Positions 43,351 to 53,263 of a DNA stretch of 64,000 nucleotides are shown here, piece after piece. The notes beneath the pieces were generated by a model. The model searched no databases and had not been told where the DNA came from. It saw only the letters and a program-made list of their open reading frames with translations. How positions within the stretch are numbered: the first letter of the stretch is position 1; each line of letters starts with the position of its first letter. The stretch is taken from the NCBI RefSeq assembly GCF_029953635.1, contig NZ_CP124543.1, forward strand, positions 2,025,455 to 2,089,454, in the 5' to 3' direction. A program made the translations under genes and the position numbers. The stretch comes from Halotia branconii CENA392. GTDB taxonomy: Bacteria; Cyanobacteriota; Cyanobacteriia; Cyanobacteriales; Nostocaceae.

Positions 43351-45306
43351 TTAAGTTAAAGCTGGAAATGCTTGTTGGGGCTGGGTTTTACGCAATTCTA
43401 AATATATTAATAAAGCATTTATATCGGCGGGATTCACTCCGCCAATACGTGCTGCTTGACCGATGGTTAGCGGTTTTACCTTGTTTAGCTTTTCCCGTGC
43501 TTCTTTAGAGAGGGTATCAATTTTTGTGTAATCTAAGTCCGCAGGTAACTGGCGTTGCGCTTGACGGGCAATTTGTTCAATCTGATTTTGTTGTCTAGCG
43601 AGATAGCCAGAGTATTTGATGTCAATTTCTGCGCCTTGTTTCTCGGCTGGTTTGAGATTGGGGTTTCCTAATCCGTAACTGTCGAGGTCAACGTAATGAA
43701 ATCCCGGACGACGGAGTAATTCAGCTAGGGTAATCGAACCTTTAATTGCTTGCTGGGAAATAGCAGCGATCGCTTGTCCAATTTCGTCATGTTCTTTGAC
43801 CCGTGTGCTGTATAGTCGCTCTTTTTCAGTAGCAATCTCTAGTTGTTTTTGAGTAAACAATTCCCAGCGGCGATCGTCAATCAAGCCAATTTCTCGCCCT
43901 AGAGGCGTTAGGCGTTGGTCAGCATTATCAGAACGCAATAATAAACGATATTCAGACCGACTGGTGAGCATTCGGTAAGGTTCGCGCAAATCTTTAGTAC
44001 ACAAATCATCTACCAGCGTCCCAATGTAACTTTGCTCACGGGGAAAAATAATCATTTCCTTACCCTGCACCAATCTGGCGGCGTTGATTCCCGCCACTAT
44101 TCCTTGGGCTGCCGCTTCTTCATAACCTGTAGTACCGTTAATTTGCCCTGCACAAAATAAACCAGCAATCTTTTTTGTCATCAGTGTGGGATAACACTGG
44201 GTTGCGGGGATATAGTCATATTCCACAGCATAAGCCGGGCGCAACATAAAACATTGTTCTAAACCTGGGAGACTCCGCAACATTTGCAATTGCAAATTTT
44301 CTGGCAACCCTGTAGAAAAACCTTGGATATATAATTCTGGAATCTCCCGCCCTTCTGGTTCAATAAATAATTGGTGGCTTTCTTTGTCAGCAAAGCGCAC
44401 AATTTTATCTTCAATACTGGGGCAATAACGAGGGCCTTTTGCTTCTACCCAACCGCCATAAACTGGCGACAGGTGTAAATTTTCTCGAATGAGTCGATGA
44501 GTTTCAGGAGTCGTGCGGGTAATATAGCAAGGTATTTGTTCCCGTTCTACCCACGCTTGGGGGTCAAAGCTAAACCAGCGTACTTCTTCATCGCCTGGCT
44601 GAACAGTCATCTTACTATAATCCACCGATCGCTTATCTACCCGCGCTGGAGTCCCAGTTTTTAAGCGTCCAGTTTCAAAGCCCAAGCGATTCAAAGTTTG
44701 CGTTAAGCCTTCGGCTGCAAATTCCCCAGCCCGTCCTGCTGGCATGGATTTATTGCCAACCCAGATCTTTCCGCCCAAGAAAGTACCTGTTGTCAAAATG
44801 ACTGCTTGACACTGAAAAGCTACACCAAAGTAAGTTGCAACGCCAATTACTTCATCGTTAGCGCCCAGCACCAAGTCTGTAGCCATCCCCTCGCGAATGA
44901 TTAAATTTTCTTGGTTCTCGACAATATTCTTCATTACTGCTGCATATTCACGCTTATCAGTTTGGGCGCGTAATGCCCAAACCGCAGGCCCTCGTGAAGA
45001 GTTGAGGATACGCTTTTGCAGGTATGTGCGGTCTGCTATTTTGCCAATTTCCCCACCAAGTGCGTCTACTTCGTGAGTCAGCTGTGATTTAGCAGGGCCG
45101 CCTACCGCTGGGTTACAGGGTTGCCAAGCAATTTTATCCAAGTTGAGGGTCAATAGCAGAGTACGACAGCCGAGACGAGCAGATGCGAGGGCTGCTTCGC
45201 AACCGGAGTGACCTGCACCGACGACAATGACATCAAAAGCGTCTTGAAATTCAACGGAATTGTGCATAGTCATATTTACAGGGTCAGCAAACTGAGAATT
45301 AATCAT
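43351..45306 (-). CDS. mnmG: tRNA uridine-5-carboxymethylaminomethyl modification enzyme MnmG (GidA)
   Basis: A 651-residue FAD enzyme that with MnmE modifies U34 of tRNAs. The FAD dinucleotide motif is [20 protein letters not shown] near 27-46. Other signatures are [54 protein letters not shown] with its Cys-containing companion loop, and [20 protein letters not shown]. The C-terminal domain includes [19 protein letters not shown] and the final helical region ending [14 protein letters not shown]. The N-terminus could start at Met12 or Met14. Length is normal. Confidence 0.97.
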   Translation of the reverse strand: MINSQFADPVNMTMHNSVEFQDAFDVIVVGAGHSGCEAALASARLGCRTLLLTLNLDKIAWQPCNPAVGGPAKSQLTHEVDALGGEIGKIADRTYLQKRILNSSRGPAVWALRAQTDKREYAAVMKNIVENQENLIIREGMATDLVLGANDEVIGVATYFGVAFQCQAVILTTGTFLGGKIWVGNKSMPAGRAGEFAAEGLTQTLNRLGFETGRLKTGTPARVDKRSVDYSKMTVQPGDEEVRWFSFDPQAWVEREQIPCYITRTTPETHRLIRENLHLSPVYGGWVEAKGPRYCPSIEDKIVRFADKESHQLFIEPEGREIPELYIQGFSTGLPENLQLQMLRSLPGLEQCFMLRPAYAVEYDYIPATQCYPTLMTKKIAGLFCAGQINGTTGYEEAAAQGIVAGINAARLVQGKEMIIFPREQSYIGTLVDDLCTKDLREPYRMLTSRSEYRLLLRSDNADQRLTPLGREIGLIDDRRWELFTQKQLEIATEKERLYSTRVKEHDEIGQAIAAISQQAIKGSITLAELLRRPGFHYVDLDSYGLGNPNLKPAEKQGAEIDIKYSGYLARQQNQIEQIARQAQRQLPADLDYTKIDTLSKEAREKLNKVKPLTIGQAARIGGVNPADINALLIYLELRKTQPQQAFPALT

Positions 45307-45489
45307 AATTTTAACTGATCCGTAGCAGTCCTATGATGGCAGTGAGCCAGAGTGAGCGATCGCACTCATGGTCTGTCTCATTAGTTCTAAAGGTTAAAAT
45401 TATTAACCGTATAAATTACTACAAAATAGCAAACTGAAAATTATTGGTGCTTGTTGTGATACTGACACTGGAAAAGTCTTTGTGGTTAT

Positions 45490-46755
45490 CTAAACTAACT
45501 TACGTACAAAAGCGATCGCTTCTGCTGGTGTTGAAATTTTCCCCTCAGCTCGTGCTATGGCAATTTCTGTTAGGAGTTCGCCCACCACTGGCGAAGCTGG
45601 AATATTTAATGTTATTATTAGTTCTTTACCACTCACTAATGGAGTGGCATGAGCGACCAGATCATCAGGGTTGAGGTAGCGGCTGATTAATGGTGCGTAA
45701 GCGCTAAGCGATTTATTCCCAGACATCACCTCTACCGGAGTATTGTTACTTAAGGCTAAAACTACTGTAGCCACAAATACAATCCCCGCTTCCTGGAACA
45801 AAAAATACTGTTCTCGTAAAGACATATTGGTTAAGTTTAACCGTGGGAACAGCTTTAGGGCAGTTGTAACAGCCCGAATTTCTGCACGACTATAGGTAAG
45901 TTCCTGTAATTCTATTTCCGCAACTTCTGGATTTGGATGCACAAGACAAGCAAGTTTGGCAATACCCAACCAAGTAGTTTTGACTGTATCACGCACATAC
46001 TGTTGCAGTTCTATTCCTAGTTGAGACCAGTTTTTTGTTAGTAGGGCTGCTGCTTTGTCAACCGCAGCCAATTTTTGGCAACTTTCAGGTGTAGCATTTC
46101 GGAAAAAATGCGTAATTACACCATCTTTTACAGCACTGGCTATCCAAGGAGTGCCTTGAGGACTGGCTAATAAATAGCCAATTTCTACCCGCACTCGTTC
46201 TGCTGCAACTTCAGTTATATGTGATGCCAAAGTGCGAATGGTGGTTTGGGTAGTCGGTTCAATGGTAAAACCTAGTTGAGCAGCTTGGCGATAGGCTCGC
46301 ATCAACCGCAAAGGATCATTTGCTAGATTTATTGGTGATACCATTCGCAATTGACGCTGTTCTAAGTCTGCATAGCCTTGGAGAGGATCAATAATTTCTT
46401 GGGTGTAGGGATTGTAGGCGATCGCATTGATTGTAAAATCTCTTCTATGCAAGTCAGTTGTTAAACTATCGCCTTCTTGTTGGGCAAAATCGGCTGTAGC
46501 ATTAGGAAATACTACACGAGCAATTTTTCGTTCAGCATCAAGTAATACAAACCCAGCTTGATAACGACGAGCGATCGCTCTTGCTACCTTAACAGCATCG
46601 GATGGGATCACAAAATCTAGATCCAAGTATTCGCGACTTCTTCCCAAAATGGCATCCCGAACAGCACCACCTACCATGTAAGCTGGTTGTGGTAAATATT
46701 CCAGACTAAAAGGCCAATTTTCGGGAGCGAGGGTAGATGGAACTGGAATATGCAT
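45490..46755 (-). CDS. CCA tRNA nucleotidyltransferase / poly(A) polymerase family
   Basis: A 421-residue class II nucleotidyltransferase from the ATG at 46755; an upstream TTG adds five residues. Motif A is MVGGAVRDAILGRSREYLDL (about 28-47) with the metal aspartates in DLDFVI. RRDFTINAIAYNPYTQEIID and NDPLRLMRAYRQAAQLGF complete the head domain. The remaining 230 residues are the helical body and tail. Since neither tRNA gene here encodes CCA, a CCA-adding enzyme is required. Some cyanobacteria split A- and CC-adding activity between two paralogues, so the exact activity is uncertain. Confidence 0.88.
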   Translation of the reverse strand: MHIPVPSTLAPENWPFSLEYLPQPAYMVGGAVRDAILGRSREYLDLDFVIPSDAVKVARAIARRYQAGFVLLDAERKIARVVFPNATADFAQQEGDSLTTDLHRRDFTINAIAYNPYTQEIIDPLQGYADLEQRQLRMVSPINLANDPLRLMRAYRQAAQLGFTIEPTTQTTIRTLASHITEVAAERVRVEIGYLLASPQGTPWIASAVKDGVITHFFRNATPESCQKLAAVDKAAALLTKNWSQLGIELQQYVRDTVKTTWLGIAKLACLVHPNPEVAEIELQELTYSRAEIRAVTTALKLFPRLNLTNMSLREQYFLFQEAGIVFVATVVLALSNNTPVEVMSGNKSLSAYAPLISRYLNPDDLVAHATPLVSGKELIITLNIPASPVVGELLTEIAIARAEGKISTPAEAIAFVRKLV

Positions 46756-46841
46756 TGTAATAAAAATCAATCCAGCAGCTAATGAATAAAGGTTGGACTT
46801 AAGCTAAATTAACAATAAAGGTTCCTGGAGTTGGTTCTATT

Positions 46842-47090
46842 ATGTGTATTTGCGTGAACTGCCACTATGTAGATCGCTGTGTAACCTATAATGCCGTAGA
46901 AACGCAGCACCAACAGCCCCACTTGACTGAAAACCCCACTTTTGACCCCAATGAACCCTCTATTAATGTCAACATCCGTACTAAAGACGATGTCATTGAG
47001 ATGGAATGGGATGTTGTTGGTTGTTTAAGCTTTAAACAAGAAATGGGTAAGTGGTCGAAATTACGTCCGGGTGAATTAGTCCCTACTTAA
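46842..47090 (+). CDS. ycf34: Ycf34 family protein
   Basis: An 82-residue protein of the cyanobacterial and plastid Ycf34 family. Cysteines Cys2, Cys4, Cys7 and Cys13 in MCICVNCHYVDRC and a later Cys in VVGCLSFKQEMG match the conserved pattern that binds an iron-sulfur cluster in the Synechocystis protein. Family members influence photosynthetic electron transport and phycobilisome gene expression. It is divergent from the nucleotidyltransferase gene and probably monocistronic. Confidence 0.92.
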   Translation: MCICVNCHYVDRCVTYNAVETQHQQPHLTENPTFDPNEPSINVNIRTKDDVIEMEWDVVGCLSFKQEMGKWSKLRPGELVPT

Positions 47091-47150
47091 TCGCAGATGA
47101 TGTTAGCTTTTCAGGCGACTACTACTTTTAAATGTGGTAGTCGTACTTTA

Positions 47151-47720
47151 TTACGGAATTACCTTTAACCAGCCAAAAATATCACCGACTGTCAACTGTA
47201 ACCCCTGACAAAATTCTGGCACTGGTAAAACAGCCTCAACTTCCTCAAAACCCAAAGGCTGTCGTTTTGCAGGATAAGCAGCAATAAATCGCTCATCAGG
47301 GTCAATTAACCAACCCATTTGAGTACCGTGATTGAGAGCATGTAAGATTTTTTTTGTAACTTTTGTATGGCTTTGCTCTGGGGAAAGAATTTCGATTATC
47401 CAGTCAGGTGCTGCGGCAAATGTATTCGCAATATCACCATTTTCGTCTATGGGAAGTCTTGCCCAAGAGAATACAGCGACATCGGGAACTATAGAACGTC
47501 CTCCAAAAGTGCAACGTAATTCTGGAAAAGCCCAACCCATTTTTTGTAATTTGATCACAGAATTGATTGTAGGACAGAGTTCTCCTTGAATAGTGCTATG
47601 CTTCCCTTGAGGCATCGGTTTTTGAATGATTTGACCGTCTATGTACTCTAAACTTGGTTGAGTTTCTGGTAGTATAATAAACTCTTCTAGGGTCAATATT
47701 TTATTTGGGACTTGTAACAT
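47151..47720 (-). CDS. Uma2 family endonuclease-like protein
   Basis: A 189-residue PD-(D/E)XK-fold protein of the Uma2/DUF820 family, abundant in cyanobacteria and related to a helitron/transposon-linked group. The core motifs are SIVPDVAVFSW (catalytic Asp), WIIEILSPEQS (E-x-L-S) and the following Lys in TKVTKKI. N-terminal TLEEFIILPETQPSLEYIDG is typical. Biological role unknown; nuclease activity is presumed from the fold. A second family member is at 50929-51555 and shares only the motifs. Confidence 0.88.
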   Translation of the reverse strand: MLQVPNKILTLEEFIILPETQPSLEYIDGQIIQKPMPQGKHSTIQGELCPTINSVIKLQKMGWAFPELRCTFGGRSIVPDVAVFSWARLPIDENGDIANTFAAAPDWIIEILSPEQSHTKVTKKILHALNHGTQMGWLIDPDERFIAAYPAKRQPLGFEEVEAVLPVPEFCQGLQLTVGDIFGWLKVIP

Positions 47721-47976
47721 TGTTATCCTAGCCTCAACTTATGAGAGTTTTTTTATCGACTCGCACACCATACTCTCCCGAAATATCTGTTGAATGAAGT
47801 CCTTTTGAAATTTTAACCCCACTACTGAGATTAGGTCTGTGGGAGTGCAGAAAGGTTGTTCCCAGCTGATTTAAAACCAGAGATGTTCGGTGTGGGGTAA
47901 AAAGTGGAGTATGATTCCAGCACTGATAAATTGCTTATCAGCTTCTTCCTTATCTAAATTTAAAATTGGTAAAACT

Positions 47977-48663
47977 TTGACGACTGAACTAAAACATCCC
48001 ACAACTAAAAAATACGCTTTATCGCTACACACAACTACTCCCGAATTGGGTTTAACAATTAGTAATTTTGCTAGTGAAACTCGCACTGATGTTTGGAACT
48101 TGGGGCGTGAAGTATCTAGCTATATACATCAATATTTGATTGAATTTCTCAAACCCCAAACTTGGGCAGACTTGGCATTTATTGCAGTTGCCAAAGGACC
48201 TGGGGGATTTACAGGAACTCGCATTGGTGTTGTCGTCGCCCGCACCTTAGGACAACAATTAGATATTCCTGTGTTTGCTATTTCTACTTTAGCCGCAGTA
48301 GCTTGGTCAAAATATATTTCGGAGATTCCTTCAACTATTGTTGTTAATCAGCCTAACAAAAATCAAGCGATCGCTGTGGAAATGCCTGCACAACGAGGTA
48401 AAGTTTTTGCTGCTATTTATCAGCCTACGCCAGATACTTGTGGACTCACAGCCTTATTGCCAGATACAGTGTTTACACCAGAAGCATGGCAGGAAACTTT
48501 AGCTAACTGGAATACCGATTATCAACTCATTGAGGCTAAATCTGGGTTAGCAGCAACAGTGACAAGCGTTTTAGAATTGGCTTATTTAGAATGGCAACAA
48601 GGCAAGTGTCCTGAGTGGTCAGAAGCTTTGCCGTATTATGGGCAACATCCAGTAGAAATTTAG
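47977..48663 (+). CDS. tsaB: tRNA threonylcarbamoyladenosine biosynthesis protein TsaB
   Basis: About 228 residues if begun at the TTG at 47977, giving TTELKHPTTKKYALSLHTTT after the initiator, which fits the family's start; the frame extends up to an ATG at 47890 but those 29 residues do not resemble TsaB. Motifs: ALSLHTTTPELGLTISNF, FIAVAKGPGGFTGTRIGVVV (the TsaB/TsaD GPGxFTGxR loop) and AISTLAAVAW. It supports TsaD in forming t6A37 in tRNAs reading ANN. The C-terminus is less conserved. Neighbours are unrelated. Confidence 0.88.
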   Translation: MTTELKHPTTKKYALSLHTTTPELGLTISNFASETRTDVWNLGREVSSYIHQYLIEFLKPQTWADLAFIAVAKGPGGFTGTRIGVVVARTLGQQLDIPVFAISTLAAVAWSKYISEIPSTIVVNQPNKNQAIAVEMPAQRGKVFAAIYQPTPDTCGLTALLPDTVFTPEAWQETLANWNTDYQLIEAKSGLAATVTSVLELAYLEWQQGKCPEWSEALPYYGQHPVEI

Positions 48664-48673
48664 TCTGAGATTC

Positions 48674-49378
48674 TTATTTAACCTCTTCATACCAAATACC
48701 TACTGTCTCAAAAGCAGCATAAGCAAGTTTAAGAAAATTTACAACTCGTTGTTTACCAAGAACCCCAAACTCTTTATACTCTCGTGCTTCAGCAAAAGTT
48801 AGACGATGTTGGTCAATAATGTTTCTTTCTTTGTATGCCAGCTTCGGAAAATCTACAACCTGAATTTTATATTTGCTGACTAAATTTTGAATGGTAGCAT
48901 CAGAATCAACATGCTCCCAATCGTCGCATAGCCCTAAATTCCTGACCAAAACATGAGGGATTTTGATACCATAGCTGTTTACAGACTGCACAAATAGGTT
49001 CAGGCTGTCATATCCTCCTGTAGATACAAACCACTTGCAAAAGCTGACTCCTTCAGAACTTCCCAGGTCAATTAAGTGATTTTTCTCAATCCAATTTTTT
49101 ACAGCTCTATGGGATTGAGCAGCTAAATTGACAATTGCAGGTTTAGACATCGCCATTTCAAAGATTCTATCTGCTTTATCAGCTTGCCGTTCATCTTCAG
49201 TAAACACAGCATACTGACATATTCCTTTATATACACCAGCTACATCAGGATTAGACCTATCAGTTTCCACTGGTACAAACGGTATTTTTTTATCCAGACA
49301 ATACTGAATCATCGTCCTAGTGAGTAGAGACTTCCCTACCCCACCTTTTTCCCCATCCACTAAATGAATCGTCGGCAT
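48674..49378 (-). CDS. ParA/MobD-like ATPase, orphan
   Basis: A 234-residue deviant-Walker P-loop ATPase: DGEKGGVGKSLLTRTMIQYC near residues 8-27, then VPVETDRSNPDVAGVY for the switch region. ParA/MinD-like enzymes of this subset are annotated MobD-like on plasmids and in cyanobacterial chromosomes. No ParB, parS, relaxase or replication gene is in the window, so a partition role is not supported. It converges with tsaB, with 10 bp between stops. Function unknown. Confidence 0.75.
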   Translation of the reverse strand: MPTIHLVDGEKGGVGKSLLTRTMIQYCLDKKIPFVPVETDRSNPDVAGVYKGICQYAVFTEDERQADKADRIFEMAMSKPAIVNLAAQSHRAVKNWIEKNHLIDLGSSEGVSFCKWFVSTGGYDSLNLFVQSVNSYGIKIPHVLVRNLGLCDDWEHVDSDATIQNLVSKYKIQVVDFPKLAYKERNIIDQHRLTFAEAREYKEFGVLGKQRVVNFLKLAYAAFETVGIWYEEVK

Positions 49379-49671
49379 AAAAACTAACCCTAATACTGAT
49401 TGATTGATGTCATTTGAATAATATCTACATTTTGCGTGAACTACCTACAACAGATGCAAATATTTTTCCTATTTTATATACCACTACTAACTTTTCAGGT
49501 TCAGGGGATGGACTTACGGCGAATTTATTATAAGTTTTGGGAGTTTGAGACCTAGAAATTTTAGTAACTTTCTCAGACTAGTATAGAAGTAAAGCATAGC
49601 TTAGCTGACTAAGTATTTTCATACCAGCTTTGCAGCTAAGATGATCGCATTGTAAAAATTTTTAATTGCTT

Positions 49672-50658
49672 ATGCGTGCAATGATTTTGTCAGCACCACG
49701 TCAACCTCTACGCTTGGTTGATTTGCCGATGCCAAAACCTAACTCTGAGCAAGTATTGATTCGCGTTCATGCTTGCGCTATTTGCCGCACAGATTTACAT
49801 ATAGTTGATGGAGAATTGACACATCCAAAACTGCCTCTAGTACTTGGGCATCAAATTGTAGGTACGATAGAAGCCAAAGGTGAAGGCGTTGATAAGTTTA
49901 ATATAGGACAACGAGTGGGTGTACCTTGGCTAGGTCATACTTGCAATCACTGCCGCTATTGTCTCTCTAATCGGGAAAATCTTTGTGATTACGCTGAGTT
50001 TACAGGTTATAACCTGGATGGTGGCTATGCTGAGTACACCGTTGCTGACCATCACTTTTGCTTTCCCTTAGACCCTAGTTATCCTGATTTACAAGCTGCA
50101 CCCCTATTGTGTGGTGGTTTAATTGGCTATCGCGCTTACAGTATGACTGGTGATGCCCAGAAACTGGGCTTTTATGGTTTTGGTTCATCAGCTCATATAC
50201 TGATTCAATTAGCTCGCCATCAACAACGTCAGGTTTTTGCTTTTACTCGTCCTGGTGATGAGCAAGGACAAGAATTTGCCCGTCAATTAGGTGCAGTTTG
50301 GGCTGGTGGCTCAGATGTATTACCTCCAGAACCTTTAGATGCAGCAATTATTTTTGCTCCTATAGGAAAACTAGTACCAACTGCTTTACGTGCAGTTGTC
50401 AAAGGTGGTGTGGTAGTTTGTGCAGGTATTCACATGAGCGATATTCCTGCTTTTCCTTACGAAATTCTTTGGGAAGAACGAGTATTGCGTTCTGTTGCTA
50501 ATTTAACTCGTCAAGATGGAGAAGAGTTTCTAACTTTAGCTCCCCAAATTCCCATTCATACAGAAGTGAATGCTTTTGCTTTAACTCAAGCAAATGAAGC
50601 TTTAGATGCGTTGCGTAGTGGCAAAATTGAAGGCTCAGCCGTATTGGTTGTAGATTAA
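49672..50658 (+). CDS. Zinc-dependent alcohol dehydrogenase family protein
   Basis: A 328-residue MDR-type dehydrogenase starting at the ATG at 49672; a TTG six bases earlier is in frame. Catalytic zinc ligands are in HACAICRTDLH (Cys near 37) and LGHQIVGTIEAKG (His/Glu near 60). The structural zinc site is CNHCRYCLSNRENLC (four cysteines, about 92-106). The NAD(P)-binding segment is LGFYGFGSSAHILIQLA near 167, a variant of GxGxxG. It oxidises or reduces an alcohol/aldehyde; substrate cannot be deduced. Confidence 0.9.
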   Translation: MRAMILSAPRQPLRLVDLPMPKPNSEQVLIRVHACAICRTDLHIVDGELTHPKLPLVLGHQIVGTIEAKGEGVDKFNIGQRVGVPWLGHTCNHCRYCLSNRENLCDYAEFTGYNLDGGYAEYTVADHHFCFPLDPSYPDLQAAPLLCGGLIGYRAYSMTGDAQKLGFYGFGSSAHILIQLARHQQRQVFAFTRPGDEQGQEFARQLGAVWAGGSDVLPPEPLDAAIIFAPIGKLVPTALRAVVKGGVVVCAGIHMSDIPAFPYEILWEERVLRSVANLTRQDGEEFLTLAPQIPIHTEVNAFALTQANEALDALRSGKIEGSAVLVVD

Positions 50659-50773
50659 CAAAGGTAAAGTGACAGTGACCTAAAACCATCTGCTCTCCCG
50701 TTAACGGCTAAGTTGAGCAGCAGTCAACAGCCTGGAACTCAACACCAATGGCTTTCAATCGTCCGCTGCATTT

Positions 50774-50912
50774 GATATCATGTCCGGCTTATTAGTTATA
50801 AATCCCGCATCTGTGCAAAAATCTGAAAACTCTTTCTCCCCCTGGTTACTGAGCGTAGCCGAAGTATGCCCCCTGCGGTCCTAATGATAAGTCTTTACCC
50901 GAACACGATATG
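50774..50912. mobile_element. MITE-like element, copy 1 (139 bp)
   Basis: Ends are GATATCATGTCCGG at the left and the complement of CATATCGTGTTCGG at the right, imperfect terminal inverted repeats differing at two or three positions. Internal blocks TCCCGCATCTGTGCAAAAAT and CCTAATGATAAGTCTTTACC match, in inverse orientation, the element at 53460-53751. No transposase ORF fits inside, hence MITE-like. Confidence 0.7.
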
Positions 50913-50928
50913 AATTGTTATGCCACGA

Positions 50929-51555
50929 TCATCTACCAGCTCTCAGCACTTGTTCAGCCGTCAATTTCAGCCCTGAGAAGGTTAGAGAGGTAATAGTCTG
51001 ATTGCCTCGAAGCTGCTGAATTTCGTACTCTCCATCCACTAGTGTACAAATAGATAAAGTAGGTTGTTTGGGTTTCCCAATGTATCGAGTCCCACCCAAT
51101 CCTGCGTAGTCTGCAATCCAATATTCGGGGATGCCTAAAGCCGCATAGTCTTCAACCTCACGGGCATAATCGTTTTGCCAGTTGCTACTCACAACTTCCG
51201 CCACAAATTTAATTGAACTGCCCAGCGTCAGAATCGACTGGTCAGACCAAAGCAATTCTTTGGTAAGTTCATCGCGATCAACCACTGCAACATCAGGTCG
51301 GAATGCGGTCATCCCACTATTAGAAGGGCGCAATATTCCCCGCTGGAGAACAAACCAAGGCAAGCCTGTTACATCGATCTGGACACAGATCTTTGTGGTA
51401 ATAAAGGCTGCAACCTCTTCATGCGAACCTGTCGGTTCCAAATCAAATACCTCTCCATCAATAAGTTCATAGCGATTATCGCCACCATAACTGGCAAGAA
51501 ACTCATCGAAGTTGAGTGGCTTCTTTTGTATTGGTTGGTCAAGCGTAATGGTCAC
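50929..51555 (-). CDS. Uma2 family endonuclease-like protein
   Basis: A 208-residue Uma2/DUF820 protein with a GTG start. Visible are PLNFDEFLASYGGDNRYELI, the acidic core FRPDVAVVDRDELT, FVAEVVSSNWQNDYA (E-x-V-S, then Lys replaced by Asn/Asp in the usual position) and EDYAALGIPEYWIADYAG. The fold is PD-(D/E)XK; the altered lysine region makes catalytic competence uncertain. The MITE-like element ends 16 bp beyond its stop codon. Confidence 0.88.
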   Translation of the reverse strand: MTITLDQPIQKKPLNFDEFLASYGGDNRYELIDGEVFDLEPTGSHEEVAAFITTKICVQIDVTGLPWFVLQRGILRPSNSGMTAFRPDVAVVDRDELTKELLWSDQSILTLGSSIKFVAEVVSSNWQNDYAREVEDYAALGIPEYWIADYAGLGGTRYIGKPKQPTLSICTLVDGEYEIQQLRGNQTITSLTFSGLKLTAEQVLRAGR

Positions 51556-51654
51556 AGGTCAACTTTGCCCAATCAATGCCTTCAGTCTACCAGATCAAAA
51601 TATGTGACAGATCTAGCTCCTAATTTAACCTCATACCGTTTCACTTTAAAAGGC

Positions 51655-51690
51655 AACAGGGGGGCAGGGGGCAGGAAGCAGGCAGGGGGA
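51655..51690. repeat. Short G-rich low-complexity run
   Basis: GGGGGGCAGGGGGCAGGAAG-type sequence between the Uma2 start and the AMIN-beta-lactamase stop, the same kind of material as found in the other repeat blocks. No gene. Confidence 0.5.
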
Positions 51691-51777
51691 AAGAATTAAA
51701 GACCAATCATCTGTTTCAAATATTTCGTGAAATGGTATCACACCACAAAATTATCTCAGTTAAAATTATTAAATTAT

Positions 51778-53055
51778 TTAAGACTGATCGGCTACTTTCC
51801 CTTGACTAAGGTAGCCATATACAATTCGGGAGACTTGACTGACAAAATCTCTGGCTTTTGAATCCCCAAAAGGTCTTCTTACCAAAATCCCCGCTAAGTA
51901 ACGTTTACCAGATGGCATTTCAATAATACCTGCGTCTCCTAAAATAACTCCTAGTGTTCCGGTTTTGTGGGCAATTACTGCACCTTTACCAAGACCAGAA
52001 GGTAATAAACTTCTGTTCTCAACACGACGCATAAGATTCAAGACTTGGGTACGGCTGGAATTACTCAAGGCTTGATTATTCACAACTAAAGCTGACAGTC
52101 TTACTAAGTCTTTCGCGCTAGTTGTATTAGTACCCTTGAAGTCACCCAGTAGATTACGAATCACAGTATTTTGTAGTCCCCAACTCCGGAAACGCTTATT
52201 TAACTTGGCCTTACCACCTAAACGGTCAATAACCATGTTAGTAGCAGTATTGTCGCTAATGGTAATCATTTTGGTGACAGTTTCTAAAAGACTAAACTTA
52301 GTTCCAGCCTTTTTATACTGTATTACTCCTGAACCTCCAGTCATTAAATCACGTCGCATTACTAAAGTTTCATTGAGCTTGATTCTCCCTGCGTCTACTT
52401 CTTGAAACAAAGCGACTAAAACCGGAAACTTGATTGTGCTAGCAGCAGGAAATGCTTTTTCTCCATTAAAATCTATATAGTTACCTGTATCCAAATCTAA
52501 GAAAAACATTCCTGGATCTAGGGAACTATAGCGATTCATTAATACTCTAACTTGAGAGCTAATCTGTGATATTTCTTTGCCTAAAGGAACAACTCCTGCA
52601 AAGGGCGAAACATCACCTATTTGAACGGGAATTTTTTCTTCGCTAGAAAGCACAACTTTGTTGTCACTGCGCTCAAATGATGTGAAATTAACTATCCAGT
52701 GGGAGGAAGAGTCACCTTTAATCAGTAGTTTATCGGCAGATACTGTATACCCTGGTGCTAATTCAACCACTAATCTAGTTGTATCAGAGTCAACTTTACC
52801 GATACGGATTTCTTTAACTGCTGAGCCAAAACTTTGGCGAATTGTATTTCCGGTGAGTTCGGTTTTTGGCAAGTCAATTACAAGTCGCGTTGGGTTATTA
52901 ACTAAAAATGCTTTTGGCTTAACTCCTGATTGTGTAGTGATATTGAGTTGGTTTTGAGCAGTGTCAAAGTACCAAGATTCTAAGCGAGATGCTTTGGCTG
53001 GAGAAGCAAGCAGTACAATACTGACGACGCTAAGCAAAAAAAAGCGTAATCTCAT
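51778..53055 (-). CDS. AMIN-domain serine hydrolase, class A beta-lactamase fold
   Basis: A 425-residue exported protein. A signal peptide (residues 1-22, ending SPAKA) is followed by an AMIN domain (about 25-130, RLESWYFDTAQNQLNITTQS, PTRLVIDLPKTEL), which binds peptidoglycan or localises amidases. A class A beta-lactamase-like domain occupies about 170-415: active-site Ser in AASTIKFPVLVALF (SxxK), SDN in ISDNTATNMVIDR, and HKTGTLGVILGD (KTG). A penicillin-interacting cell-wall function is as likely as antibiotic hydrolysis. Confidence 0.88.
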   Translation of the reverse strand: MRLRFFLLSVVSIVLLASPAKASRLESWYFDTAQNQLNITTQSGVKPKAFLVNNPTRLVIDLPKTELTGNTIRQSFGSAVKEIRIGKVDSDTTRLVVELAPGYTVSADKLLIKGDSSSHWIVNFTSFERSDNKVVLSSEEKIPVQIGDVSPFAGVVPLGKEISQISSQVRVLMNRYSSLDPGMFFLDLDTGNYIDFNGEKAFPAASTIKFPVLVALFQEVDAGRIKLNETLVMRRDLMTGGSGVIQYKKAGTKFSLLETVTKMITISDNTATNMVIDRLGGKAKLNKRFRSWGLQNTVIRNLLGDFKGTNTTSAKDLVRLSALVVNNQALSNSSRTQVLNLMRRVENRSLLPSGLGKGAVIAHKTGTLGVILGDAGIIEMPSGKRYLAGILVRRPFGDSKARDFVSQVSRIVYGYLSQGKVADQS

Positions 53056-53263
53056 GCGGATTATTTCTAAGTTACAGCAGAATTTATTGGCACAAATTTC
53101 TCAGGGTTTACCGATTAATCCGGAAGAAAACCTGATGATAATTTTTGCTAATTCCTTACTCAAGACACTAAGACTACAAAATAGTTCCGCACTTTGGCCC
53201 AAAAAGCAGGAGAAAATAAAAAAGCTTATGGCACTTCGGTTGTGTGCAGTATCCTTTAACTGA
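53054..53263 (+). CDS. Possible small protein, divergent from the beta-lactamase-like gene
   Basis: A 69-residue frame starting at an ATG that overlaps, on the opposite strand, the start codon of the hydrolase gene. The peptide (MRIISKLQQNLLAQISQGLP, then FANSLLKTLRLQNSSALWPK and a basic end) is amphipathic and protein-like, but I do not recognise it. The overlap of both start codons would leave no promoter room for either gene, so it may be chance. Low confidence. Confidence 0.3.
   Translation: MRIISKLQQNLLAQISQGLPINPEENLMIIFANSLLKTLRLQNSSALWPKKQEKIKKLMALRLCAVSFN

Noticed and set aside
50929..51555. Uma2 gene as a transposase for the adjacent MITE-like element
   Set aside because: Uma2 proteins are common and scattered in cyanobacteria; the terminal repeats do not enclose the gene in a single element.
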